A DNA stretch of 48,758 bases from Pimelobacter simplex (GTDB lineage Bacteria > Actinomycetota > Actinomycetes > Propionibacteriales > Nocardioidaceae): assembly GCA_016803235.1 (NCBI GenBank), contig JADCLI010000046.1, positions 1 through 48,758 on the forward strand. Direction: 5' to 3'. The position numbers and the translations under genes were made by a program. The notes beneath the pieces were generated by a model, which did not search any database, was not told where the DNA came from, and was given only the letters and a program-made list of their open reading frames with translations. Shown here one piece after another: positions 15,660 through 23,322 of the stretch (position 1 is its first letter; every line of letters begins with the position of its first letter).

Positions 15660-16151
15660 TCAGCGGCGCCACCAGCGGCGGCGTCGCTCCGGATCCGGTC
15701 GCTCGGGGGCGGAGTGCCGGCGCGCGGCCCGGCGCTCGTGCCAGGCGGTGATGGTCTCCTCGACGTCGCGCGGCATGGTGATCAGCGGCGGCCCGTCCAC
15801 AGGGGTGTAGCGGGCGCGGAGGACCCGGGCGTTGAAGTCCTCGACCAGGGCGCGGGCCTCGCGCTCGGAGCTCAACCGGTCAAGGGCGGCGTCGAGCTCG
15901 CCGTCGTCCTTGCGCAGCTGGAGGGCGGGTGGCAGGACGGTGATGCGCTCGCGCTCGACGAGGCGCTTGATCCACCAGTCGGGGTCGTGGGTGGTGCCGA
16001 GGTCCGGGATCGGCTTGCCGGCGCCGGGCAGGTCGTCGAAGTCGCCGCGCTCCATCGCCTGCCGGACCTGGAGGTCGACCCAGGTCTGCTGCTGCTCGAT
16101 CCGGGCGCGGGCCGCGGCCTTCTCCGCACGCGGGTCCGGCTGCTCCTCCAT
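15660..16151 (-). CDS. DUF1992 (DnaJ C28-like conserved domain) protein
   Basis: A 163-residue soluble protein with the DUF1992 signature: VRQAMERGDFDDLPGAGKP, then DPDWWIKRLVERE. The same domain is found in the eukaryotic DnaJ homologue DNAJC28, but the J domain itself is absent here. The C-terminus is highly basic and ends RRRRWWRR, which may bind nucleic acid or membrane. Function of the family is not established. The ATG at 16151 is used because it begins just before the domain; longer in-frame starts would add arginine-rich, unlikely sequence. Confidence 0.85.
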   Translation of the reverse strand: MEEQPDPRAEKAAARARIEQQQTWVDLQVRQAMERGDFDDLPGAGKPIPDLGTTHDPDWWIKRLVERERITVLPPALQLRKDDGELDAALDRLSSEREARALVEDFNARVLRARYTPVDGPPLITMPRDVEETITAWHERRAARRHSAPERPDPERRRRWWRR

Positions 16152-16220
16152 GCCTCCAGAGTAGGAGGGGCCCGGCTGCTGCTCTTGTGCCCGCGTCCGG
16201 GGGAGGCGCATGGTGGAGGC

Positions 16221-16409
16221 ATGCACGCGAGCGTGGGAGATCGCCTGGTCGTCGAGAGCCACGCGGACTCGCAGCACCGGCGCGAGGCCGAGGTGCTGGA
16301 GGTCCGGGGGCAGGACGGCGGGCCGCCGTACCTCGTCCGTTGGGAGGACGGCCACGAGTCGCTGGCCTTCCCCGGCCCGGACGCGCACGTCCTGCCGGCG
16401 AAGTCCTGA
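16221..16409 (+). CDS. DUF1918 small protein
   Basis: A 62-residue protein beginning MHASVGDRLVVES, with the DUF1918 core of an SH3-like small barrel: VLEVRGQDGGPPYLVRW and GHESLAFPGPDAHV. The family is widespread in Actinobacteria and has no clear function. GGTGGAGG lies directly before the ATG. It runs from the short divergent region with DUF1992 and ends one base before the convergent PHA-depolymerase stop codon, with no room for a terminator. Confidence 0.85.
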   Translation: MHASVGDRLVVESHADSQHRREAEVLEVRGQDGGPPYLVRWEDGHESLAFPGPDAHVLPAKS

Positions 16410-16410
16410 C

Positions 16411-17232
16411 TTAGGGACCGCCGGGGCGCAGGAAGTCCGCGATCAGCGGCGCCAGGGTGTCGGCGCTGGTCACCAGCCCGAGGTGGCCGTCGTCGTACAC
16501 GTGCAGACGGGCGTGCGGGATCAGCCGCTGCATGATCCGCGCGTTGACGAGCGGGATGATCGGGTCGTCGGCGCCGGCCAGGATCAGCGTGGGCTGGCGG
16601 ATGAACGGCAGGCCGGGCAGGCTCGACCAGCCGGCGCCGGCGAGCAGCTGCAGGAGGTAGCCGCGGCGGGAGCCGACCCGGGAGTGCGCGTGCATGAGGC
16701 GGCGTACGTCGTCGGGCCGGTCGCGCATCCGGCCGCCGTAGAGCTCGGCGGCGACCCGGACGGCGTAGTCGGCGTCGCGGTAGCGCTGCGGCGTCACCAT
16801 CCTGCGCAGCACCGCGGGCCGGGCCGGGACCATCAGCGAGCCGGTGGCGGTGCTGACCAGCACGAGCCGCCGACAGCGGCGCGGCTGCTGGAAGGCGACC
16901 TGCTGGGCGAGACCGCCGCCCCACGAGATGCCGAGGACGTCGTACTCGTCGTACCCGAGCTGCGTCATCATCGCCCCGATGCCGATCGTGAGCAGCGCGA
17001 AGTTGTACGGCAGCCTGGGATCGGGCGAGCCGCCGACGCCGGGTACGTCGAACCGGACCACCCCGATCCGCGGGTCGAGCGCGTCGACGAACGGCTCGAG
17101 CAGGTCGAGACTGGCCCCGATGCCGTTGCAGAGCAGCAGGGGCGGGCCGGGCTCGGTGCCGGCGCGGACCGAGGCCCGGACCTGGTGCCCGAGGACCGTG
17201 AGCTGGCGCAGCTCCAACGCAGGTGACCTCAC
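16411..17232 (-). CDS. phaZ: alpha/beta hydrolase, probable intracellular PHA depolymerase
   Basis: A 273-residue alpha/beta hydrolase. The nucleophile elbow is GISWGG (Ser103), the acid is in LAGADDPIIP and the histidine is in DDGHLGL. The segments LLCNGIGASLDLLEPF and FDVPGVGGSP are typical of the PHA depolymerase group, which mobilises stored polyhydroxyalkanoate inside the cell. The GTG at 17232 overlaps the stop codon of the PHA synthase gene as GTGA, so synthesis and breakdown enzymes are translationally coupled. It would act at the granule surface. Chain-length preference is not visible. Confidence 0.85.
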   Translation of the reverse strand: MRSPALELRQLTVLGHQVRASVRAGTEPGPPLLLCNGIGASLDLLEPFVDALDPRIGVVRFDVPGVGGSPDPRLPYNFALLTIGIGAMMTQLGYDEYDVLGISWGGGLAQQVAFQQPRRCRRLVLVSTATGSLMVPARPAVLRRMVTPQRYRDADYAVRVAAELYGGRMRDRPDDVRRLMHAHSRVGSRRGYLLQLLAGAGWSSLPGLPFIRQPTLILAGADDPIIPLVNARIMQRLIPHARLHVYDDGHLGLVTSADTLAPLIADFLRPGGP

Positions 17233-18920
17233 TTGTCGAAGACGTAGGTGCCGGGGGCCTCGGCCAGTGGCTGCAGCCGGGTCGAGCCCATCTCCTTCGG
17301 CGCGGCCTTGAGCTCCCCGCAGCGCTCGTCCAGCCACTGCGCGACATCGGTCCACCACGAGCCCTGGTGGGTCTCGGCGCCGGTCAACCAGGCCTTCGCG
17401 TCCGCGCCGTGCTCGTCGTTGGTGTGGAAGGTGGCCTTCGGGTTGCCCGGCGGGTTCACCAGCGCGGCGATGTGGCCGCTCGTCGACAGGACGAACCGGG
17501 TCCGACCGCCGAACAGCTGGGTGGTCCGGTAGCAGTTCTCCCACGGCGTGATGTGGTCGGCGACGCCGGCGACGATGTAGCTGTCGACGGTGACCTTGCC
17601 GAGGTCGATCGGCTGCCCGAGCACGGTGAGCGCGCCGGCGCGGGTGAGCTGGTTCTCCACTGCCATGTCGACGAAGTCGGCGTGCAGCCCGGCCGACATC
17701 CGCGTGGTGTCCGCGTTCCAGAACAGGATGTCGAACGCCGGGGGCTTCTTGCCGAGCAGGTAGTTGTTGACCCAGTAGTTCCAGATCAAGTCGCTGGGCC
17801 GCAGCCACGCGAACACCTCGGCCAGCGAGCGGCCGTCGAGGAAGCCCTTCTGCGCCGAGCGGGCCTTGGCCAGCGCGGCCATCCGCGGATCGCTGAGCGC
17901 GCTGACGGTGCCGGCGTCCTGGTTGTCGATCACCGTCACGGCGAGCACGATGCCGGCCAGGCGGTCCTGCCGGCCGATGCCGGCGAGGTACGCCGCGGCG
18001 ATGCTCGCGAGGATGCCGCCCGAGCAGATGCCGGCGAGCACCGTCCGCCCGCTGCCGGTGATCTCCTCGACGGCGTCGAGGGCCTCGAGGATCGAGCCGA
18101 CGTAGGTGTCGAAGTCCCAGGCCGAGTGGCGGGCGTCCGGGTTGCGCCACGAGATGACGAACATCTGGCGGTTCTTCTGCGTGCTGAACTCCACGAGGCT
18201 GCGCCCCGGCGCGAGGTCGACCGCATAGAACTTGTTGATCGTCGGCGGCACGATCATCACCGGCACCTCGTGCACCTCGTCGCACTGTGGCACGTACTGG
18301 ATCAGCTCCAGCACCTCGTTGCGGAACACCACCGCGCCCGGCGTCGCGGCGACGTTCTCGCCGAGGACGAAGCCGGAGGTGTCGACCATCTCGGGCACCC
18401 GGGGCGAGGAGGCGAGGTCCTTGACCAGCTGGGTGCCACCGCGGACCAGGCTCAGCCCGGCGGTGTCGATGACCGCCTTCGCCGAGGCCGGGTTGACCAG
18501 CGGGACGTTGCTCGGCGACATCGCCTCGACGACGTTCTCGACCAGGAACCGGACCCGCTTGCGATCGCGCGGGTCGAGCCCGGCGTCCTCGACGAGCTGC
18601 TCGACGGTCCGCCCGCTCGCCAGGTAGACCTGCACCAGGCGGCGCAGCAGCGGGTTCTCGGTCCAGCCCGCGTCGGCGAAGCGGCGGTCGCCGCGCCGGG
18701 GCGTGACGTCCGACGTACCGGCGACGACCCTGGCGGTCTCGCCGGCCAGGGCGCCCAGGCGGCGCGCGGTCGTGCGCGGGCGGCGGGCCAGGGACACGGC
18801 CCAACGTGCGGTGGACATGTCGGGCAGGAAGCGGCGGACCGGGCCGAGTGCGGCGTCGACCAGGAGGACGTCGAGGGGAGCGGCGGCGTCGGCCAGGCGG
18901 GTGGTGGTCGAGGAGCTCAT
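17229..18920 (-). CDS. phaC: class I-type polyhydroxyalkanoate synthase
   Basis: A 563-residue synthase that polymerises 3-hydroxyacyl-CoA into storage polyester. The alpha/beta-hydrolase core has the cysteine nucleophile in the lipase-like box AGICSGGI (about residue 298), the aspartate in VAGVADHITPW (about 455) and the histidine in STSGHIAAL (about 481). Other conserved stretches are PPTINKFYAVDLAPGRS, FVISWRNPD and WNYWVNNYLLGKKPPAF. The N-terminal 80 residues are less conserved. The gene is coupled to the depolymerase downstream and divergent from a PucR-type regulator. Neither phaE nor a phasin gene is adjacent, which supports class I. The ATG at 18920 lacks a clear ribosome site, so the start is less certain. 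Confidence 0.9.
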   Translation of the reverse strand: MSSSTTTRLADAAAPLDVLLVDAALGPVRRFLPDMSTARWAVSLARRPRTTARRLGALAGETARVVAGTSDVTPRRGDRRFADAGWTENPLLRRLVQVYLASGRTVEQLVEDAGLDPRDRKRVRFLVENVVEAMSPSNVPLVNPASAKAVIDTAGLSLVRGGTQLVKDLASSPRVPEMVDTSGFVLGENVAATPGAVVFRNEVLELIQYVPQCDEVHEVPVMIVPPTINKFYAVDLAPGRSLVEFSTQKNRQMFVISWRNPDARHSAWDFDTYVGSILEALDAVEEITGSGRTVLAGICSGGILASIAAAYLAGIGRQDRLAGIVLAVTVIDNQDAGTVSALSDPRMAALAKARSAQKGFLDGRSLAEVFAWLRPSDLIWNYWVNNYLLGKKPPAFDILFWNADTTRMSAGLHADFVDMAVENQLTRAGALTVLGQPIDLGKVTVDSYIVAGVADHITPWENCYRTTQLFGGRTRFVLSTSGHIAALVNPPGNPKATFHTNDEHGADAKAWLTGAETHQGSWWTDVAQWLDERCGELKAAPKEMGSTRLQPLAEAPGTYVFDK

Positions 18921-18987
18921 GGCACAACTGTCGTCCCCGGGAGCGGGTCGGCGCTTCGGCCGTGGGCACCGAGAATCCCGTCGATCG

Positions 18988-19002
18988 TGTGTGCGCATGC
19001 AC
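18988..19002. promoter_or_regulatory. TGTGC-GCAT-GCACA dyad in the phaC/regulator divergent region
   Basis: A 5-bp inverted repeat (TGTGC and GCACA around GCAT) lies about 25 bp before the regulator's GTG start and about 70 bp before phaC. A TAGTCT -10 box follows at 19013-19018. It is a candidate operator for the adjacent PucR-type regulator, based only on symmetry and location. Confidence 0.35.
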
Positions 19003-19026
19003 AACGCATCTCCTAGTCTCGGTCCT

Positions 19027-20208
19027 GTGAGTGGACCGGACGTGAACCCCGAGGTGCGCAAGCTCAGCGCACGACTCCTCCCCGAGTCCGCGCAGCTCGG
19101 TGCGGCGATGGCCGAGCGGATCCGGGCCGAGATCCCCGTCTACGAGGCCGGCGACACCGTCGCCCACGACGAGCTGGTCGCGTCCTGCACCGTCAACACC
19201 CGCTACATCCTCGGCAACCTCGCCGGCGAGGTCGCGGCCACCGAGACGCCGACCGAGACCGGCACCACCCGCGCTGAGCAGGGCGTGCCGTACGCCGTCG
19301 TGCTGCAGGCCTTCCGAGTCGGCTCGCGGTTCATCTGGGAGGTGCTCGTCGAGCGGGCCGACCCCGAGGACCGCGACCTGCTGCTCCTCGCCGCCGCCGA
19401 CATCTGGGCGGTCAGCGACCAGCTCGCCGCCGACGTCACCGACGCCTACCGCCGGGCGATGGCCGACCGGGCCCGCCGCGACGGGCAGATGCGGGCGGTC
19501 CTGGTGGGCTCCCTGCTCGACGGCGACGCCGACGCGACGGCGTACGTCGGCGAGACCGCCGGCATGCTCGACCTCGGCCGGGCCACGGAGTACGTCGTGG
19601 TCTCCGCCGAGTCGCCGGCGCCCGGCGCCGAGGGTCTGCCCGACGTCGAGCGGGCGCTGCGCCGTGCCAACGTCCGCTCGGCGTGGCGGCTCGGCCACGA
19701 CCACCAGGAGGGGGTGGTCGCACTGAGGTTCGGGTTCGGCGTCGAGCACCTCGTCGAGGTGCTGGCCGGGCTCGCCCGCGCCCGGGTCGGGGTCAGCAGC
19801 GTGGTGGGCCGGCTCGACGACATCCAGGAGGCCCGGCGCCAGGCCCGGGTGGCCTGCGCGGCGGTCTCGCCCGGCGTCGCGGTCGTCGGCCGCTTCGGCG
19901 CCGACCCGCTCGCCGTGCTGCTGGCCGCGAGCCCGGACCAGGCGCGGGTGCTCGTCGACGCCGTGCTCGCCCCGGTGATGGCGCTGCCCGAGGACGACCG
20001 TGCGGTGGTGTTCGCCACCGCGCGCGCCTGGCTGGCCGCCGGCGGCTCCACCTCGACCGCCGCCCGCGAGCTGCACGTGCACCGCAACACGGTGCGCTAC
20101 CGGATCCGGCGCCTCGAGGACATCACGGGCCGCGACCTGGCCCGGCCCGTCGACGCCGCCGAGCTGTATGTCGCGCTGGAGTGCGTGCGGATCCTCGGGC
20201 TGGGCTGA
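19027..20208 (+). CDS. PucR/CdaR-type regulator divergent from phaC
   Basis: A 393-residue regulator with an N-terminal helical region (about 15-155), a degenerate GGDEF-like middle domain, and a C-terminal HTH with HVHRNTVRYRIRRLEDITG. It shares order and size with the protein at 11023-12216. The GTG at 19027 is chosen because TAGTCT (19013-19018) places the transcript start on or next to this codon, i.e. a leaderless message; an upstream in-frame ATG at 18997 would lie before that promoter box. Its likely target is the phaC-phaZ operon, by position. Ligand unknown. Confidence 0.83.
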   Translation: MSGPDVNPEVRKLSARLLPESAQLGAAMAERIRAEIPVYEAGDTVAHDELVASCTVNTRYILGNLAGEVAATETPTETGTTRAEQGVPYAVVLQAFRVGSRFIWEVLVERADPEDRDLLLLAAADIWAVSDQLAADVTDAYRRAMADRARRDGQMRAVLVGSLLDGDADATAYVGETAGMLDLGRATEYVVVSAESPAPGAEGLPDVERALRRANVRSAWRLGHDHQEGVVALRFGFGVEHLVEVLAGLARARVGVSSVVGRLDDIQEARRQARVACAAVSPGVAVVGRFGADPLAVLLAASPDQARVLVDAVLAPVMALPEDDRAVVFATARAWLAAGGSTSTAARELHVHRNTVRYRIRRLEDITGRDLARPVDAAELYVALECVRILGLG

Positions 20209-20209
20209 A

Positions 20210-20272
20210 CGGTTCAACTACCGAGTTCGTCGTCGATCGAGCTGTTTCGCAACGAATTCGGTAGTTGAACCG
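20210..20272. terminator. 21-bp near-perfect inverted repeat at a convergent junction
   Basis: The arms 20210-20230 and 20252-20272 match in 20 of 21 positions around a 21-nt loop. They start two bases after the regulator's stop and end 14 bp before the stop of the minus-strand ABC transporter. The site probably serves both transcripts as a terminator. It is less GC-rich than its surroundings. Confidence 0.7.
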
Positions 20273-20285
20273 AACCCGGGCGGAG

Positions 20286-22253
20286 CTACAGCGGGACGTC
20301 GGCGCGACGCGGGTCGCACCAGGGGGTGCTGGCGGGGGTGCGGGAGAACTGCTCGTCGTACAGCCGCTTGTAGAGGCCGCCGGCGAGCATCAGCTCGTCG
20401 TGGGAGCCCTGCTCGACCAGGTGGCCGTCCTCGAGGCCGAAGATGACGTCGGCGGAGCGGATGGTGGAGAGCCGGTGCGCGATGGCGATGGTGGTGCGGG
20501 AGCGCGTGGCGCGCTCGAGGGCCTCCTGGACCAGCCGCTCGGTCTCGTTGTCGAGGGCCGAGGTGGCCTCGTCGAGGATCAGGATCCGCGGGTCCTTGAG
20601 CAGCACCCGGGCGATCGCGAGGCGTTGCTTCTCGCCACCGGACAGCCGGTAGCCGCGCTCCCCGGTGATCGTCTCGTAGCCCTCGGGGAAGCCCATGATC
20701 CGGTCGTGGATGTTGGCGTCGCGCGCCGCCTGCACGATCTCCTCCGAGCTCGCGCCGGGGCGGGCGTAGGCGATGTTGTCGCGGATGGTGCCGTGGAAGA
20801 GGTACGGCTCCTGGGTGACCATCCCGACCGCGTCGGCGAGCGAGGAGAGGGTGAGGTCGCGCACGTCGTGCCCGTCGATGAGGACCGCGCCCTCGGTGAC
20901 GTCGTAGAACCGCGGGACGAGGTACGTCGCCGTCGTCTTGCCGCTGCCCGAGGGCCCCACGATGGCAGCGAGCTGGCCGGGCTCGACGACCAGCGACACG
21001 TCGTCGAGCGCCCAGGCGTCCCCCGTCGGCCGCTCGGCGCCGTCCTCCTCGGCGTCGATCCGGACGCCGGACTCGCCGAACCGGTCGCGGCTGACGGTGC
21101 CGGACAGCGAGCGCGGCTCGGGGTAGCGGAACCGGACATCGCGCAGCTCGACCCGGCCCTGCAGCCGGTCGGGGTCGAGCGCGACGGCGCCGGGCCGCTC
21201 GGTGATCGCGGGCTCGAGGTCGAGGTACTCGAAGATCCGGCGGAACAGCGCCATCGAGGTCTGCACGTCGAGGGTGACCCGCATCAGCTGGAGCAGCGGC
21301 ATCTGCAGCCGGCTCTGCAGGGTCGTGAACGCGACCAGCGTGCCGGCGGTGATCGTGTCGGCGCCGACCGGGACGTTGCCGGTGATGATCCAGCCGGCGA
21401 CCAGGTAGATCAGCGCCGGCGTGATGGCGAAGAAGGTCTGCACCATCGCGAAGAAGGTGCGGCCGGTCATCGCCTGCTCGACCTGCAGCCGGGTCTGCCT
21501 GCGGTTCGCCTCGCGGTAGCGCTCGACCTCGGACTCGGACCGGTTGAACACCTTGGCGAGCAGGATGCCGCTCACCGACAGCGCCTCCTCGGTGATGGCG
21601 GTCATCTCGGAGAGCGATTCCTGGGTACGCCGAGCGAGACGCTGCCGCGCGCGCCCGACCCGGAACTGCAGTCCGACGAACAGCGGCATCAAGAAGAGCG
21701 TGAGCACCGTCAGCTGCCACGACAGCACGGTCATCGACACGAAGGCGGCGGTGACGGTGACCGAGTTCTGCACGATCGTGGTCGCGGTGTCGGTCAGCAC
21801 CGTCCGCACGCCGGCGACGTCGTTGGCCAGCCGGGACTGGATCGCGCCGGTCTTGGTGGCGGTGAAGAACGCCAGCTCCATCTTCTGCAGGTGCTCGAAG
21901 AGGTCGCCGCGCAGGTCGGCCATCGCGGAGTTCCCGACGGTCGAGGTCAGCCACATCTGCACGATGCCGATCAGCGCCGCGACGACCGGGATCGCGCACA
22001 TGCCGGCGATCAGCCAGGCCAGCAGGCCCAGGCGCGGGCCGCCGCCGTCGAGAGGGAACAGGGCGTCGTCGAACACCGCCCGGGTCAGGAAGGGCACCAT
22101 CGCCTGCAGGGCCGCCGCGGCGAGGACGGCCACCAGGACGAGCCCGATCTTGCCGCGGTAGGGCCGCAGCAGCTGCGCGATCCGCGGGAGCACGGGCTCG
22201 CGCTGGCGCAGGTCGGCCGTCGTCAGGTGGGTCACCACCGGGCTCGGCCGCAT
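20286..22253 (-). CDS. ABC exporter, fused permease and ATPase
   Basis: A 655-residue half-transporter: six membrane helices in residues about 35-330, then an ATPase domain with Walker A GPSGSGKTT, Q-loop VTQEPYLF, signature LSGGEKQR, Walker B RILILDEATSALD and H-loop AIAHRLST. It would act as a homodimer exporting a lipid, peptide or drug. An acidic insertion of about 35 residues separates the strand VRFRYPEP from AWALDDVSL, a place where most ABC exporters have only a short turn. It overlaps the nitroreductase gene as ATGA and so is co-translated with it. Its substrate cannot be told from sequence. Confidence 0.9.
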   Translation of the reverse strand: MRPSPVVTHLTTADLRQREPVLPRIAQLLRPYRGKIGLVLVAVLAAAALQAMVPFLTRAVFDDALFPLDGGGPRLGLLAWLIAGMCAIPVVAALIGIVQMWLTSTVGNSAMADLRGDLFEHLQKMELAFFTATKTGAIQSRLANDVAGVRTVLTDTATTIVQNSVTVTAAFVSMTVLSWQLTVLTLFLMPLFVGLQFRVGRARQRLARRTQESLSEMTAITEEALSVSGILLAKVFNRSESEVERYREANRRQTRLQVEQAMTGRTFFAMVQTFFAITPALIYLVAGWIITGNVPVGADTITAGTLVAFTTLQSRLQMPLLQLMRVTLDVQTSMALFRRIFEYLDLEPAITERPGAVALDPDRLQGRVELRDVRFRYPEPRSLSGTVSRDRFGESGVRIDAEEDGAERPTGDAWALDDVSLVVEPGQLAAIVGPSGSGKTTATYLVPRFYDVTEGAVLIDGHDVRDLTLSSLADAVGMVTQEPYLFHGTIRDNIAYARPGASSEEIVQAARDANIHDRIMGFPEGYETITGERGYRLSGGEKQRLAIARVLLKDPRILILDEATSALDNETERLVQEALERATRSRTTIAIAHRLSTIRSADVIFGLEDGHLVEQGSHDELMLAGGLYKRLYDEQFSRTPASTPWCDPRRADVPL

Positions 22254-22912
22254 CAGACCCCCACCCAGCCGGCGCCCCAGCGGCCACGGTGGGCCACCTC
22301 CTGCCACGGGGTACGGCGCCGCCGGCTCGCCGAGCCCTGCGCGCCCGTCGTGCGGGAGGCCGGGTGGCCGACGGTGATCGCGCCGATCGGGTGCGGCGCC
22401 TCCTCCTCGGCGGTGTCGACCAGGCCGAGGACCTCCTTGACCGCGTCGACCCGGCCGGGCACGAGCCCGAAGAAGCACGCGCCGAGGCCGGCGTCGGTCA
22501 CCGACTGCAGGAGCAGCAGGGAGGCCATCGCGGTGTCGAGGTGCCAGTAGGGCATCGCCCAACGGCCCGCGTCATGGTCGCCCAGGCCGGCCCGGCGCTT
22601 GTCGGGCTCGGCGTAGCGGTCGAGGTAGGCGTCGCGACGGCTGCACGGCACGACGACCACGGGTGCGCCCATCATCCCCGCCAGCCACCGGTCCGGGGCG
22701 CCGCCGGGGCGCGCCGCGTCGGTCTGGGCGGCCCAGAACGCCCGCACGGTCTCCGGGGTGTCGAGCACGACGAACGCCCAGCCCTGCGAGAAGCCGGCGC
22801 TGGGTGCGCGGGTGGCGTGGTCGAGCGCCCGCTCGAGCACCGCCGGGTCGACGGGGGCGGAGGTGTAGGCGCGCGTCATCCGGCGTCGTCGTACCACCTC
22901 GGTGAACTCCAC
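22253..22912 (-). CDS. nitroreductase-family flavoprotein
   Basis: A 219-residue FMN-dependent oxidoreductase-fold protein. Family marks are the opening EVVRRRRMTRAYTSAPV, the APSAGFSQGWAF segment that contacts FMN, and the C-terminal GLGACFFGLVPGR with TVGHPA. Such enzymes reduce nitro groups, quinones or activated alkenes using NAD(P)H. The tail after TVGHPA is arginine- and tryptophan-rich (TPWQEVAHRGRWGAGW). The gene leads a two-gene operon with the ABC exporter, coupled by a 4-bp overlap. The twin palindromes 40-100 bp upstream are candidate operators. Confidence 0.82.
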   Translation of the reverse strand: MEFTEVVRRRRMTRAYTSAPVDPAVLERALDHATRAPSAGFSQGWAFVVLDTPETVRAFWAAQTDAARPGGAPDRWLAGMMGAPVVVVPCSRRDAYLDRYAEPDKRRAGLGDHDAGRWAMPYWHLDTAMASLLLLQSVTDAGLGACFFGLVPGRVDAVKEVLGLVDTAEEEAPHPIGAITVGHPASRTTGAQGSASRRRRTPWQEVAHRGRWGAGWVGV

Positions 22913-22950
22913 GGGGCCAGCCTAGGGGTGGGTGTCGTGGACCCCCGGGT

Positions 22951-23025
22951 CGTTCGATCGAACGGATCGGGGGACTTCCGGACGCAGAATTCCCTCCAAC
23001 CGTTCGATCGAACGATCCGGGGGAC
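22951..23025. promoter_or_regulatory. twin CGTTCGATCGAACG palindromes exactly 50 bp apart
   Basis: The 14-bp perfect palindrome CGTTCGATCGAACG occurs at 22951-22964 and again at 23001-23014. Both copies are followed, after four or five variable bases, by GGGGGAC. A looser CCCCC stretch lies on the left of the first copy, extending its symmetry. The repeats lie between the nitroreductase start and a small forward gene. The 50-bp spacing (close to five helical turns) fits paired operators on one DNA face. The regulator is unknown. Confidence 0.6.
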
Positions 23026-23053
23026 CAGGGGGTTTGAGGCAGCCGGGCCGAAC

Positions 23054-23110
23054 CTGAGGTAGCCGGAGCCGCGGGATAAGGCAGTTGTCCGATGTGGGGG
23101 ACTACCTCAG
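23054..23110. repeat. 9-bp inverted repeat CTGAGGTAG / CTACCTCAG
   Basis: CTGAGGTAG (23054-23062) and CTACCTCAG (23102-23110) are perfect reverse complements separated by 39 bp, just upstream of the 50-residue gene at 23129. They could frame its promoter or form a leader hairpin. Chance is possible. Confidence 0.4.
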
Positions 23111-23128
23111 AGGACGAGTCTCTACGTC

Positions 23129-23281
23129 ATGAGCAGCAACTACTACCTCGACGCAGAGAACGAGTACCGCCGCCAGCAGGCGGCCCGCGGGATGGCCGCC
23201 AGCCGGGCGGGGCGCAGCCGCACCTCCTGGCTGCGGCGGATCGCCGCCACCGACCCCAGCGTGGAGCGTCGCTCGCGCTGA
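23129..23281 (+). CDS. 50-residue basic small protein
   Basis: A short frame starting MSSNYYLDAENEYRRQQAA and ending DPSVERRSR. It is rich in arginine, with an acidic-aromatic start and a basic tail (AGRSRTSWLRRIA) that could form an amphipathic helix. No family is recognised. It lies between the twin palindromes and the large LAL regulator and is a stand-alone small gene. Codon use (G or C in almost every third position) and the clean start and stop support coding. No strong ribosome site is visible. Confidence 0.55.
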   Translation: MSSNYYLDAENEYRRQQAARGMAASRAGRSRTSWLRRIAATDPSVERRSR

Positions 23282-23322
23282 ACGGTCACTGACACTTGTC
23301 CACCCTGTCGGTGGCGGACGCC

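Noticed and set aside
17240..20217. A long minus-strand frame joining the depolymerase frame through phaC and the PucR-type gene
   Set aside because: Only its last 273 codons encode a recognisable protein; the upstream extension overlaps phaC and the regulator and has no domain.
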